NCBI RefSeq assembly: GCF_002127585.1 | Contig: NZ_NEGZ01000018.1 | Location: forward strand, 1 to 41,317 | DNA: 41,317 nt | Source of the DNA: Janthinobacterium sp. GW458P | GTDB lineage: Bacteria; Pseudomonadota; Gammaproteobacteria; Burkholderiales; Burkholderiaceae_D | Reading direction: 5' to 3' | Shown: one piece after another, positions 8,155-16,405 of the stretch | Position numbering within the stretch: position 1 is the stretch's first letter | Layout: each line of letters starts with the position of its first letter | Notes under the pieces: generated by a model | What the model was told of the DNA's origin: nothing | What the model saw: the letters and a program-made list of their open reading frames with translations, nothing else | Database searches by the model: none | Made by a program: the position numbers and the translations under genes

Positions 8155-8332
8155 GCCGCGTCCCTATTCGGGCGATGCGAACCAGGGTGGCGCAGCGGCA
8201 GACCGCCTGCCGCCCATATTGGTAGCAAATGTATAAAAGAGTGTACGCATTTTCGCTGATACCGGGGAAAGTTTCTTTTACCGCAGGCCATGCTACAGTC
8301 ATGCTTCCTCCCCAGCACGCGCGCAATCACCG

Positions 8333-8815
8333 ATGAGCAAAGAACTCTTTACCCTCTCCACCGCCGTGGGCCAGGCCTTGCAGGCACGGGGCCTGCTGCT
8401 GGCCACGGCCGAATCGTGCACGGGCGGCGGCGTGGCGCAGGCCGTCACGGACATCAACGGTTCGAGCGCCTGGTTCGAGCGGGGCTTCGTCACCTATTCG
8501 AACGGGGCCAAGAGCGGCATGCTGGGCGTGCCCGCCGAGCTGATCGCCGCCCACGGCGCCGTCAGCGAGGAAGTGGCCGCCGCGATGGCGCAAGGCGCGC
8601 TGGCCCACAGCGACGCCCAGGTGGCCGTCTCGACCACGGGCATCGCCGGCCCCACGGGCGGCGTGCCCGGCAAGCCCGTCGGCACCGTCTGCTTCGGCTG
8701 GGCCATGGACGGGCGCGTGCAGACGCAGCGGCTGGTGTTTGCGGGCGACCGGCAAGCCGTGCGCGAGCAATCCGTCATTCATGCCCTGCAGGGACTATTG
8801 CGCTTTATCAAGTAA
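8333..8815 (+). CDS. pncC: Nicotinamide-nucleotide amidase PncC (CinA C-terminal domain)
   Basis: A 160-residue stand-alone CinA C-terminal domain. It deamidates NMN to nicotinate mononucleotide in NAD recycling, in the cytoplasm. Motifs are AESCTGG, with the catalytic serine at residue 28, then GFVTYSNGAKSGMLGV, VSTTGIAGPTGG and KPVGTVCFGW. Length fits the single-domain form; the N-terminal CinA domain is absent, as is normal in proteobacteria. The last 8 bp overlap the end of the convergent diguanylate cyclase gene. It is divergent from the yfiR-like gene across 178 bp, where I see no clear consensus promoter. Confidence 0.95.
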   Translation: MSKELFTLSTAVGQALQARGLLLATAESCTGGGVAQAVTDINGSSAWFERGFVTYSNGAKSGMLGVPAELIAAHGAVSEEVAAAMAQGALAHSDAQVAVSTTGIAGPTGGVPGKPVGTVCFGWAMDGRVQTQRLVFAGDRQAVREQSVIHALQGLLRFIK

Positions 8816-10592
8816 GGCCGGCGATGCAGGCGCGGTCGCGGCCCGCCTGTTTCGCCGCATACAGGGCGCTGTCGGCGCGCATCAGCAATTCGTGGCGACC
8901 GGCGCCGTGGCGCGGGTATTCGGCGATGCCGGCCGAAAAGGTGCAGCCCGTCAAGCTGTGCGGCGCCTGCCGGATCAGCAGCTGGCGGTAGCGCGCGGCG
9001 ATATCGTCGATCTTGTGCGCCGCGATGGCGCTGTCGGCTTCGCGCAACAGCAGGCAGAATTCCTCGCCGCCATAGCGGCACAACATGTCGCTGCCGCGCA
9101 GCTGGCTTTCCACCAGGCGCGCGAACTGGATCAGCACTTCGTCGCCGAAGTTGTGTCCGTAGGTGTCGTTGACGCGCTTGAAGAAGTCCAGGTCGATGAT
9201 GGCGATGGCCACGGGCGCGTTTGCGTCGGCCTCGTGCAGGATGGCATTGAGGCAGGTTTCGAAATGGCGGCGGTTGTACAAGCCCGTCAGGTGGTCGCGC
9301 AGGGCCTGCTCCTTCAGGCTGTCCTGCAGCGAGTTGACGTGCAGGATCTGGTGCGCCAGTTCGCGGTTCAGGTGTTCGAGCTTGACGTTTTCCGTCTCGC
9401 GCGCCGCCTGCAGCTCCAGCGCCTTGTCGCGCTCGGCCTTCAGGCTGTGCATTTCCTTTTCCAGGTTGCGCATCAGCAGGCGCGAGGCGCGCGCCGACTT
9501 GCTGCTGGCCTCGTACGCGGCCTGGTATTGCTGCAGGAAACCATATGCGGCCTGCCATTCGCCCAGCTGGGCATTGATATCGGACAAACCGCGCAGGATC
9601 TGCTGCTGGTGAAACGGATTGCGCGTCCAGCTCAGCAGGCTGTGCGCCTGCGTCAGCGACGCCAGCGCCTGGGCCGTCTGGCCCGCATGCAGGTCCAGCT
9701 TGCCGCGCACCAGCCACGCGTGCATCTGCTCTTCCAGGTCCTGGCCCCGGCGCGCATAGTCCTCGGCGCGCAGCAGCAGTTGCAGGGCGCTGGCCGGCCG
9801 CTGCAGCAGGATGGCCGCGTGGGCGGCGATGCAGAACAGAAAAGCGCGCACGGCCAGGTCCTCTTCCGGCCACTCGTAAAACGGTTCCACCAGCGCCAGC
9901 GCCTCGGCCGGCTTGCCCGTGGCTAATAAACACATGGCCAGGTTGGCCGAAACGATGGTTTGCTGGTATTTGAGCTTTTGCGTGCCGATGATGTCGAGCG
10001 CCTCGACCAGCAGGGGGATGGCGTCTTCGTCATTGCCCAGGTCGTGCTGCGACGAGGCCAGGTTCGAGAGGCTGTTGACGCGGTGCGCGGGGCTGCCGAA
10101 GCGCTCGGCGATGTCGAGCGCCAGCAAAAAATTGCGCGGGCCGTCCTGCGTGTCGCCGCGGTTCAGGGCGTCGACGCCCAGGCGCGCGTACAGCATGAAC
10201 TTGTGCAGCGAGTCGGGAATCTGCGCGGCCTGGCTGCGTGCCAGCAGGAAATGCTGCTCGGCGTCGGCAAAGTCGCCGCGCCGGCTCGCGTACGCGCCCT
10301 GCAGGGCGGCCACTTCCATGCCTCCTTCCAGGTCGCACGTCTGCTGGAAATACGCGCGCAAGCGCCCGCACGGCGGCTCGGCCTCGCCCGCGTAATAGGC
10401 GAGCCAGCAATGATTGAGTTCCGCATACGCGCTGCCGCGCGCATACTGTTGTCGTTGCGCCGCCGCCAGCGCCATCTGCGCCAGCCGCCGCGCCTGGCGG
10501 CGGTTGCCGACCAGGCAGGACAGGGTCTGCTGATTGAGGCGGTCTATGTCGGCTTTATCGAGACTGGAGATCGGCACTGCATCCTCATACAC
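8808..10592 (-). CDS. TPR-containing diguanylate cyclase (GGDEF)
   Basis: About 594 residues. The N-terminal 400 residues are helical TPR-type repeats (for example NLASSQHDLGNDEDAIPLL and NLAMCLLATGKPAEALAL), followed by a coiled coil rich in Lys/Glu and then a C-terminal GGDEF domain. The cyclase looks active: the metal motif is intact (IDLDFFKRVNDTYGH), the signature is YGGEEF, and an RxxD I-site (RGSD) stands five residues before it, so product inhibition is expected. No membrane segment is seen, so it is cytoplasmic and probably controlled by a protein bound to the TPRs. The frame is open to 10733, but similarity-like sequence begins near a GTG at 10592, which I chose; ATG pairs near 10655 are alternatives. 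It diverges from a traL-like gene. Confidence 0.9.
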   Translation of the reverse strand: MYEDAVPISSLDKADIDRLNQQTLSCLVGNRRQARRLAQMALAAAQRQQYARGSAYAELNHCWLAYYAGEAEPPCGRLRAYFQQTCDLEGGMEVAALQGAYASRRGDFADAEQHFLLARSQAAQIPDSLHKFMLYARLGVDALNRGDTQDGPRNFLLALDIAERFGSPAHRVNSLSNLASSQHDLGNDEDAIPLLVEALDIIGTQKLKYQQTIVSANLAMCLLATGKPAEALALVEPFYEWPEEDLAVRAFLFCIAAHAAILLQRPASALQLLLRAEDYARRGQDLEEQMHAWLVRGKLDLHAGQTAQALASLTQAHSLLSWTRNPFHQQQILRGLSDINAQLGEWQAAYGFLQQYQAAYEASSKSARASRLLMRNLEKEMHSLKAERDKALELQAARETENVKLEHLNRELAHQILHVNSLQDSLKEQALRDHLTGLYNRRHFETCLNAILHEADANAPVAIAIIDLDFFKRVNDTYGHNFGDEVLIQFARLVESQLRGSDMLCRYGGEEFCLLLREADSAIAAHKIDDIAARYRQLLIRQAPHSLTGCTFSAGIAEYPRHGAGRHELLMRADSALYAAKQAGRDRACIAGLT

Positions 10593-10789
10593 ACGCTGGG
10601 GTGGATTTTTCGCACAAAACTTGCTCTGTATCAATGGTATCCTGATTAACATCATAACCAGATTCGCTGTCCCGCATGGCATCTTTGCAAAGGATTGTGG
10701 TAAAAATGCCAGTCGCGGCCACGCACGCGGCAATCGCCGCTGTCACGGATCTTTGATTGTCACTGACGCAACAACTTGGAGTAGTCGCA

Positions 10790-11518
10790 ATGCAAAACAC
10801 GGTACATTTCATCCTGCAGGGCAAGGGCGGCATCGGCAAGACGCTCGTCTCGACCCTGCTGGCGCAGTGGATAGGCGGCAAGGACGGCACGCCTTTGCGC
10901 TGCTATGACACCGACCAGGAAAACGCCACCTTCTCGCGCTACAAGGCGATGAACGTCAAGCACGTGCCCGTGATGACGGATGCGCGCAACATCGACCCGA
11001 AGCGCTTCGACGCGCTGATGATCGACATCCTCGAAGAAGACGGCAACTGCGTGGTCGACAATGGCGCGAACACGTTTTCGCCGCTGATGGGCTATTTGCT
11101 GGAAAACGACTGCTTTTCGCTGCTGGAAGAATCGGGGCGCAAGGTGTACATCCACACCATCGTCGGCGGCGGCGACACCCTGCACGACACGGCCACGGGC
11201 TTTGTCGCCACGGCGCAGGCGACGAAGGTGCCGCTGGTGCTGTGGCAGAACGAACACTTCGGCCTGCTGCAATCGGCGTCGGGCAAGCAGTTTGTCGAAT
11301 CGCAATCGTATGCCGACAACCGCGCGCGCGTGAAAGGCAGCATCACCTTGAGCCAGCGCAACCCGGACACCTTCGGCGCCGATGTAAAAAAAATGAACAC
11401 GGCGCGCCTGACGATGCAGGAAGTGCTGCAGAACGACAAGTTCAACATCATGGAAAAGCAGCGCATCAAGGTCGTCTACCGCGACATCTTCGAACAGCTC
11501 GACAAGGTGCAGTGGTAG
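10790..11518 (+). CDS. TraL-like ParA/MinD-superfamily ATPase
   Basis: 242 residues from ATG 10790, chosen because GGAG (10778-10781) precedes it by 8 bp; the frame itself opens at 10757. The N-terminus has a deviant Walker A, QGKGGIGKT, near residues 10-18. Next comes CYDTDQENATFSRYKAMNV, then VVDNGANTFSPL and a C-terminal EKQRIKVVYRDIFEQLD. This order and these motifs resemble TraL of IncP plasmids such as RP4, a nucleotide-binding protein of the conjugation leader region. Its exact role there is unclear and it is not a core transfer component. No other transfer, replication or partition gene is visible in the window, so this is a chromosomal orphan. It is followed with no gap by a traM-like gene (TAG then ATG). 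Function in this host is unknown. Confidence 0.85.
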   Translation: MQNTVHFILQGKGGIGKTLVSTLLAQWIGGKDGTPLRCYDTDQENATFSRYKAMNVKHVPVMTDARNIDPKRFDALMIDILEEDGNCVVDNGANTFSPLMGYLLENDCFSLLEESGRKVYIHTIVGGGDTLHDTATGFVATAQATKVPLVLWQNEHFGLLQSASGKQFVESQSYADNRARVKGSITLSQRNPDTFGADVKKMNTARLTMQEVLQNDKFNIMEKQRIKVVYRDIFEQLDKVQW

Positions 11519-11884
11519 ATGGACCGGCACACACTGCGCAGCCACGTGTTCGACAAGACGGGCATCAAGGTCGACGTCGATGACCCGATATTCGCCCTCG
11601 TGGCGCTGAACGAAGCCGTGCTGGCGGACACCGTCGAACGCCAGCTGGCCCTGCTGGACGCGGCCACCCAGGCGCTGGCCGCGCAGGCGCGCGCCACGGG
11701 CGGCGTGCCGGCCGAAGCAGCGCCCGCCATGGCCCGGCCCGTGCCGCAAGTACCCGCGCCATCGCCGGCCGGGCCGGCCGGCTTTACGCCGCGCGAATGG
11801 CGTTTGCTGGGCGCGGCCGCCCTCGTCTCCGTCGTTTGCGCGCTGCTGGTGCTGGGCGGCGCAGCCCTGCTGTATCAACCGTAG
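11519..11884 (+). CDS. TraM-like small membrane-anchored protein
   Basis: 121 residues starting immediately after the traL-like stop. The N-terminal 55 residues include GIKVDVDDPIFALVALNEAVL, a DDP...LNE pattern that recalls TraM of IncP plasmids. A Pro/Ala-rich linker (about 60-88) follows. The last 30 residues form one hydrophobic helix (LLGAAALVSVVCALLVLGGAALL), so the protein should be tail-anchored with its N-terminus in the cytoplasm. In RP4, traL and traM are adjacent in the same order, which strengthens both assignments. The likely arrangement is an ATPase recruited to the membrane by this partner, but that is inference. The name TraM rests on gene order plus a short motif. Confidence 0.68.
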   Translation: MDRHTLRSHVFDKTGIKVDVDDPIFALVALNEAVLADTVERQLALLDAATQALAAQARATGGVPAEAAPAMARPVPQVPAPSPAGPAGFTPREWRLLGAAALVSVVCALLVLGGAALLYQP

Positions 11885-11963
11885 CACCGACCGTAGCACC
11901 GTCGCGCTGCGCCAGCCACGAGCGGGCCGCAGCGTCTTTCCCCACCCTAGCCTGGAAGCATGC

Positions 11964-14777
11964 ATGAAACCGATCAAACTGCTGGCCATTCCCGCCCTGA
12001 TGCTGTCGCTGTACGGCGCCCCGCTCACGCTCGCCCACGCCGCCGGCGCCGCTGCCGCGACGGCCGCGACGGCCGTGCCAAATGTTGCCTACGAAAAATA
12101 CACCTTGCCGAACGGCCTCGACGTGATTCTCGTGGAAGACCATAAATTGCCCGTCACGGCCGTCAACATCTGGTACCACGTGGGGCCGGCGAATGAAGCG
12201 CCGGGCCTGACGGGCTTTGCGCATTTGTTCGAACACATGATGTTTGCCGCCACCAAGCACGTGCCGCGCGGCATGGCCGACCAGCTGCTGGAAGGGGCGG
12301 GCGCCACGGATTCGAACGGCAGCACGGATTTCGACCGCACCAATTATTTCGACACGGTGCCGTCGAACCAGCTGGAACTGGCCCTGTGGGCCCATTCCGA
12401 CCGCATGGGCTACCTGCTTGACGTGCTCGACCAGACGGCGCTGACGAACCAGCAGGACGTGGTGCGCAACGAGCGCCGCCAGAGCGTGGAAAACGCGCCC
12501 TACGGCATCGTGCAGGAAGCCCTGTACCACCAGCTGTTTCCGAAGAACCACCCGTATTACGCCAGCGTCATCGGTTCGCATGCGGACATCCAGAACGCGA
12601 AACTGGCCGACATCAAGGAATTCTTCACCAAATACTATGGCCCCAACAACGCCAGCCTGGTGATCGCGGGCGACATCGACAAGGCGAAGACCAAGGAACT
12701 GGTCAACAAGTATTTTGGCAGCTTCAAGAGCGGCCCCGCCGTGCCGAAACCCGATGTCGTGACGCCGCCCATCACGCAGGAACGCCGCCTGGTGGTGCAG
12801 GACCGGGTCGAGCTGCCGCGCGTCTTCATGGCCTGGCTGACGCCGTCCGCCTACGCCCCTGACGATGCGGAACTGTCGATGGCCGCGCAAATCCTCGCCG
12901 GCGGCAAGTCCAGCCGCCTGTATAAATCCCTGGTGTACGACAAGCAGATCGCGCAGGACGTGGGCGCCAGCCAGAGCTCGAACGCCCTCACCTCCGTGTT
13001 CACCATCGACGTGACGGCCCGCCCCGGCCACCAGCCCGAGGAAATCGAGCAAGCCATGCAGGCGGAACTGGAGCAATTGCGCGCCAAGGGACCCAGCGAG
13101 AAGGAAATCGAGCGGGCCCGCAACAGCATCGAGACAGCCATGCTGAGCCAGGTGGAAAAAGTGGGCGGCAACGCCAACATGATGAACCAGTACAACCAGT
13201 ACCTGGGCGACCCCGGCTACCTGGGCAAGGATATCGAGCGCTACCGCCAGGTGACGGCGGCCGGCGTGCAGCGCGCCGTCGACACCTACCTGAAAAACCA
13301 GGCGCGCGTGGTCGTGTATGGCGTGCCGGGCAAGCCGGACCTGGGGCCGGAAGTGGCGACGCCGGCGCCGGGCAAGGTGAAACCGGCGCCAGGCACGGCC
13401 ATCAATGCGGACGAGCCGTGGCGCAACGCCGTGCCGAAGGCCGGTCCCGCGCCGAAGATTGTTTTACCGCAAGCGACGTCCTTCACCCTGAGCAATGGCT
13501 TGACGGTGATCCACAATTACAACCCGGCCGTGCCGCTCGTCTCCAGCCAGCTGGTCATCAAGAGCGGTTCGGGCGCCAATCCGCTGGCGCAGCCAGGCTT
13601 GTCCAGCTTTACGGCGCAATTGCTGCAAGAGGGCACGGCCACGCGCAGCGCGCCGCAGATTGCCGATGACGTGGCGCAACTGGGCGCCTTTCTCGGCACG
13701 GGTTCCGGCGCGGATGCCTCGTTCGCCCAGCTGACGGCGCTGAAAACCACGTTCCCGCAAGCGCTCGACGTGCTGGCCGACGTGGTGCAGCACCCGCAAT
13801 TCCCGCAAGAAGAGGTGGAGCGCCAGCGCGCCAGCCGCATCGGCGAACTGGCGCAGCAGCGCGAAAACGCGGGCGCCGTGGCGGCCCGCGTGGAAGCGGC
13901 CGCCCTGTATGGCCCGCAACATCCGTACGGCACCATCCAGCTGGGCACGGAAACGGCCCTGAAAGCCACCAGCCGCGCCGACCTGCAAGCGTTCTGGCAG
14001 CAGCATTACGTGCCCAACAATGCAGCGCTGATCGTCTCGGGCGATATCGGCGCGGCGGAATTGAAGGCGCTGGCGGAAGCGAAGTTCGGCAGCTGGAAGG
14101 CGGGCGCGGTGGCGCCATCCGTGACGGCGGCGCCGGCCACGACGAAAGCCAGGCTGATCCTGGTCGACAAGCCGGGCGCGCCGCAGACGGCCGTGCGCCT
14201 GTCGACCATCGCCGCGGCCCGGGCGACGCCCGACTATGCGCCGCTGCAAGTGATGAACGCGGCGCTGGGCGGCTTGTTTACTAGCCGGTTGAGCAATAAC
14301 CTGCGCGAGGAGAAGGGCTACACCTATGGCGTGCGCTCGCAATTCCAGTACCGCAGCCAGCCGGGGCCGTTCTCCATCGCGGCCGGCGTGCGCACGGACG
14401 TGACGGGCCCGGCCGTATCGGAAACCTTCAAGGAAATCCGCGCCATGATCGCCAGGCCGTTGACGGCCAGGGAATTGTCGAATGCGCGCAATTCCCAGGT
14501 GCTGTCCTTGCCGGGCCAGTTCGAGACGAATGCCAGCATCAGCGCCAGCATGGCCAACACGTATGTCTACGGCCTGGGCCTCGACTACTACGCAACCTTG
14601 CCGCAGCGCTTTGCCAGCGTGACGGACAAGCAGGTGCAGCAGGTGGCGAAAAAATACCTGCAGCCGGAAAAGCTGATCGTCATCGGCGTGGGCGACAAGG
14701 CGAAGATCGCGCCGCAGTTGAGCAAGCTCAAACTGGCGCCCGTGGAACTGCGCGATGCGGAAGGGAACGTCAAATAG
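11964..14777 (+). CDS. M16-family zinc metallopeptidase, two-domain, exported
   Basis: 937 residues. A signal peptide ends near AHAA (residues 24-27), so the enzyme is periplasmic or secreted. The N-terminal M16 domain carries the inverted zinc motif HLFEH at 87-91, with the downstream acidic stretch NERRQSVEN near 169-177 supplying the third ligand. The C-terminal half (from about 490) is a second M16 domain, beginning SGLTVIHNYNPAVPLVSSQ-like, that lacks HxxEH, as is normal for the inactive half of these clamshell peptidases. R-Y-type substrate-binding sequence EEKGYTYGVRSQF is present near 790. They degrade small peptides. The gene stands alone, with a large palindrome just downstream. Confidence 0.95.
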   Translation: MKPIKLLAIPALMLSLYGAPLTLAHAAGAAAATAATAVPNVAYEKYTLPNGLDVILVEDHKLPVTAVNIWYHVGPANEAPGLTGFAHLFEHMMFAATKHVPRGMADQLLEGAGATDSNGSTDFDRTNYFDTVPSNQLELALWAHSDRMGYLLDVLDQTALTNQQDVVRNERRQSVENAPYGIVQEALYHQLFPKNHPYYASVIGSHADIQNAKLADIKEFFTKYYGPNNASLVIAGDIDKAKTKELVNKYFGSFKSGPAVPKPDVVTPPITQERRLVVQDRVELPRVFMAWLTPSAYAPDDAELSMAAQILAGGKSSRLYKSLVYDKQIAQDVGASQSSNALTSVFTIDVTARPGHQPEEIEQAMQAELEQLRAKGPSEKEIERARNSIETAMLSQVEKVGGNANMMNQYNQYLGDPGYLGKDIERYRQVTAAGVQRAVDTYLKNQARVVVYGVPGKPDLGPEVATPAPGKVKPAPGTAINADEPWRNAVPKAGPAPKIVLPQATSFTLSNGLTVIHNYNPAVPLVSSQLVIKSGSGANPLAQPGLSSFTAQLLQEGTATRSAPQIADDVAQLGAFLGTGSGADASFAQLTALKTTFPQALDVLADVVQHPQFPQEEVERQRASRIGELAQQRENAGAVAARVEAAALYGPQHPYGTIQLGTETALKATSRADLQAFWQQHYVPNNAALIVSGDIGAAELKALAEAKFGSWKAGAVAPSVTAAPATTKARLILVDKPGAPQTAVRLSTIAAARATPDYAPLQVMNAALGGLFTSRLSNNLREEKGYTYGVRSQFQYRSQPGPFSIAAGVRTDVTGPAVSETFKEIRAMIARPLTARELSNARNSQVLSLPGQFETNASISASMANTYVYGLGLDYYATLPQRFASVTDKQVQQVAKKYLQPEKLIVIGVGDKAKIAPQLSKLKLAPVELRDAEGNVK

Positions 14778-14799
14778 CCGGGGCCAAGTAAGCCCCAAT

Positions 14800-14930
14800 A
14801 AATTATTGTGTTTTCTGACTTCCATAACCGGCGCTGTGCGGTGTTGCCCGCAGCTAGCAGTGCTCGCACTGCTAGCTGCGGGCGCCTTGCACAGCATCCG
14901 GTTCTGTTCGTCATAAATTCACAATAATTT
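14800..14930. repeat. 131-bp nested palindrome in a convergent gap
   Basis: Three sets of arms nest around one centre. The outer pair is AAATTATTGTG (14800-14810) with CACAATAATTT (14920-14930). The middle pairs are AACCGG (14826-14831) with CCGGTT (14898-14903) and GCTGTGC (14833-14839) with GCACAGC (14889-14895). The inner pair is a perfect 18-bp arm, GCCCGCAGCTAGCAGTGC (14846-14863) with its complement at 14866-14883. It fills almost all of the gap between the convergent M16 and DUF2809 genes. It could be a bidirectional terminator, though there is no clean T-tract, a REP/MITE-like element, or a cruciform. The arms are directly visible; identity is open. Confidence 0.8.
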
Positions 14931-14942
14931 CCCGAGCATTAC

Positions 14943-15344
14943 TTAGCGGCGCTTGAACAGCGCCGCTTTGTCCACCAGCGCCGCGATCGCCACGCCCGCC
15001 GTGTAGGCGATCAAATCGATCCAACCAAAGGTGGAACCGAGCGCCAGATGCCCCAGCGGATGCGCGCGCAACGCGACGAGCCAGGGCGTCTGGACCAGCT
15101 GGCCGAATTCGACGGCAAAGCAGATCAGCAGCGCAGTCAGCGCCAGCTGCCACGTGCGCATGCGCGTGGCGACGATACCCAGCGCAAAGACGATCATCAT
15201 GGCCCACAGGGCGTCGCCCGGATACTTGCCCAGCGCGGCGGGAAGGAATTGTGGATAGGCGCGCGAGGCCAGGCCCAGCGCGATGACAGCCACGGTTGCG
15301 CCCACCTGCAGCAGGCGGCGGCGTTCAGGTTTTACCAGGAACAT
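14943..15344 (-). CDS. DUF2809-type small membrane protein
   Basis: About 133 residues with four predicted membrane helices. The pattern LASRAYPQFLPAALGKYPGDALWA, then CFAVEFGQLVQTPWL and LGSTFGWIDLIAYTAGV, matches the DUF2809 family of small inner-membrane proteins, whose function is unknown. ATG 15344 was chosen with a weak GGAAAT upstream; a GTG at 15362 would add six residues. It stands alone on the minus strand between the 14800-14930 palindrome and the LysR gene. Confidence 0.85.
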   Translation of the reverse strand: MFLVKPERRRLLQVGATVAVIALGLASRAYPQFLPAALGKYPGDALWAMMIVFALGIVATRMRTWQLALTALLICFAVEFGQLVQTPWLVALRAHPLGHLALGSTFGWIDLIAYTAGVAIAALVDKAALFKRR

Positions 15345-15433
15345 ATTTCCATTCAAAGGCACAATACGGGCCGAACCATTGCGGCCCGTCCGGTATTGTA
15401 CTGCGCGGCCGTGTCCGCCTGCAGCCTATCGCA

Positions 15434-16339
15434 TCAAGCCAGGTCGACGTGCTGCGCCAGGAAGTCGAGGAAAACGCGCACGCGCAGCGGCACATGCCCG
15501 CCCTGCCCCACGAAGACGGCGTGCACTTCTTCGGTGTCGCCGGGATTGAATTCTTCCAGCACGGCCTGCAAACGGCCCGCCGCGATATCGGCGCGCACCT
15601 GGAAGGCGGCCAGGCGCGCCAGTCCCAGCCCTGCCAGCGCCAGTTGCCGCAAGGCTTCGCCATCGCTGGCCTGGGCATTGCCAATAACAGGCACGACGAG
15701 GTCGCCGCCTGGCAGGCGCAGCGGCCAGCCCGAGCGGGCGCGCGCGTAATTGGCGTCGAGCAAGTTGTGTGACGCCAGCTCGGCCGCCGCCCGCGGCGTG
15801 CCGCGCCGCGCCAGGTAGGCAGGTGCCGCCACGATCGCCATGCGCGTCTGGCCCAGCTTGCGCGCCAACAAGTTGGAACTCTTCAGGGGCCCGGCCCGCA
15901 CGGCCACGTCCGTGCGCTGTTCGAGGATATCGACGACTTCATCCGTGAGCACGATGTCGAGCGTCACCTCGGGATAGCGTTCCAGGAACAGCGGCGCCAG
16001 CGGCAGCAAAAAATGCTGGCCGAACGGCACGTTCGCATTGACTCGTATCTTGCCGCGCGGCACATCCTGCACGCCGGCGCAGCGCTCCGCCTCGTCCAGC
16101 GCCGCCAGCACCTGCCTGCCCCGCTCATACAGGCCGCAGCCTTCGGCCGTCAGCTGCAGCTGGCGCGTGGAGCGGTTCAGCAGGCGCGCGCCCAGGCGCT
16201 CTTCCAGCCGGGACACGAGCTTGCTGACGGCCGACGGCGTCATGCCGCAGGCGCGCGCGGCGGCGGAAAAACCGCCCAGCTCGACCACGCGCACAAACAC
16301 TTCCAGCTCGCCGGAGCGGTTCACATCGAGTCTGGCCAT
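15434..16339 (-). CDS. LysR-family transcriptional regulator
   Basis: 301 residues, the standard length. The N-terminal winged helix-turn-helix reads LEVFVRVVELGGFSAAARA, then MTPSAVSKLVSRLEERLGARLLNRSTRQ, followed by a linker helix. From about residue 95 comes the two-lobed effector-binding domain, with GKIRVNANVPFG and TDVAVRAGPL. It is of the CrgA/DsdC-like subgroup common in Burkholderiales. It diverges from a secreted SGNH hydrolase gene at 16406 across 66 bp, the classical arrangement for a LysR regulator and its target. An inverted repeat lies in that gap. The inducer is unknown. Confidence 0.95.
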   Translation of the reverse strand: MARLDVNRSGELEVFVRVVELGGFSAAARACGMTPSAVSKLVSRLEERLGARLLNRSTRQLQLTAEGCGLYERGRQVLAALDEAERCAGVQDVPRGKIRVNANVPFGQHFLLPLAPLFLERYPEVTLDIVLTDEVVDILEQRTDVAVRAGPLKSSNLLARKLGQTRMAIVAAPAYLARRGTPRAAAELASHNLLDANYARARSGWPLRLPGGDLVVPVIGNAQASDGEALRQLALAGLGLARLAAFQVRADIAAGRLQAVLEEFNPGDTEEVHAVFVGQGGHVPLRVRVFLDFLAQHVDLA

Positions 16340-16350
16340 TGTGAATTCAA

Positions 16351-16372
16351 CTCATAAATGTTCTTCAATGAG
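16351..16372. promoter_or_regulatory. Candidate LysR binding site
   Basis: An inverted repeat CTCAT-N12-ATGAG lies in the 66-bp gap between the divergent LysR and SGNH-hydrolase genes. It is close in size to the T-N11-A boxes bound by LysR proteins but not a textbook match, so the call is tentative. Confidence 0.35.
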
Positions 16373-16405
16373 ATAGTCTAGTGCATAAATGGCTTTGCTT
16401 GCATC

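Noticed and set aside
7496..8326. N-terminal extension of the kinase frame up to 8326
   Set aside because: This segment overlaps the yfiR-like gene in another frame and reads as Arg/Gly/Ala-rich noise; ATG 7495 begins at a proper membrane helix.
11784..13076. 430-codon minus-strand frame opposite the M16 peptidase
   Set aside because: No domain, and the plus strand encodes the zinc motif and signal peptide of a real enzyme.
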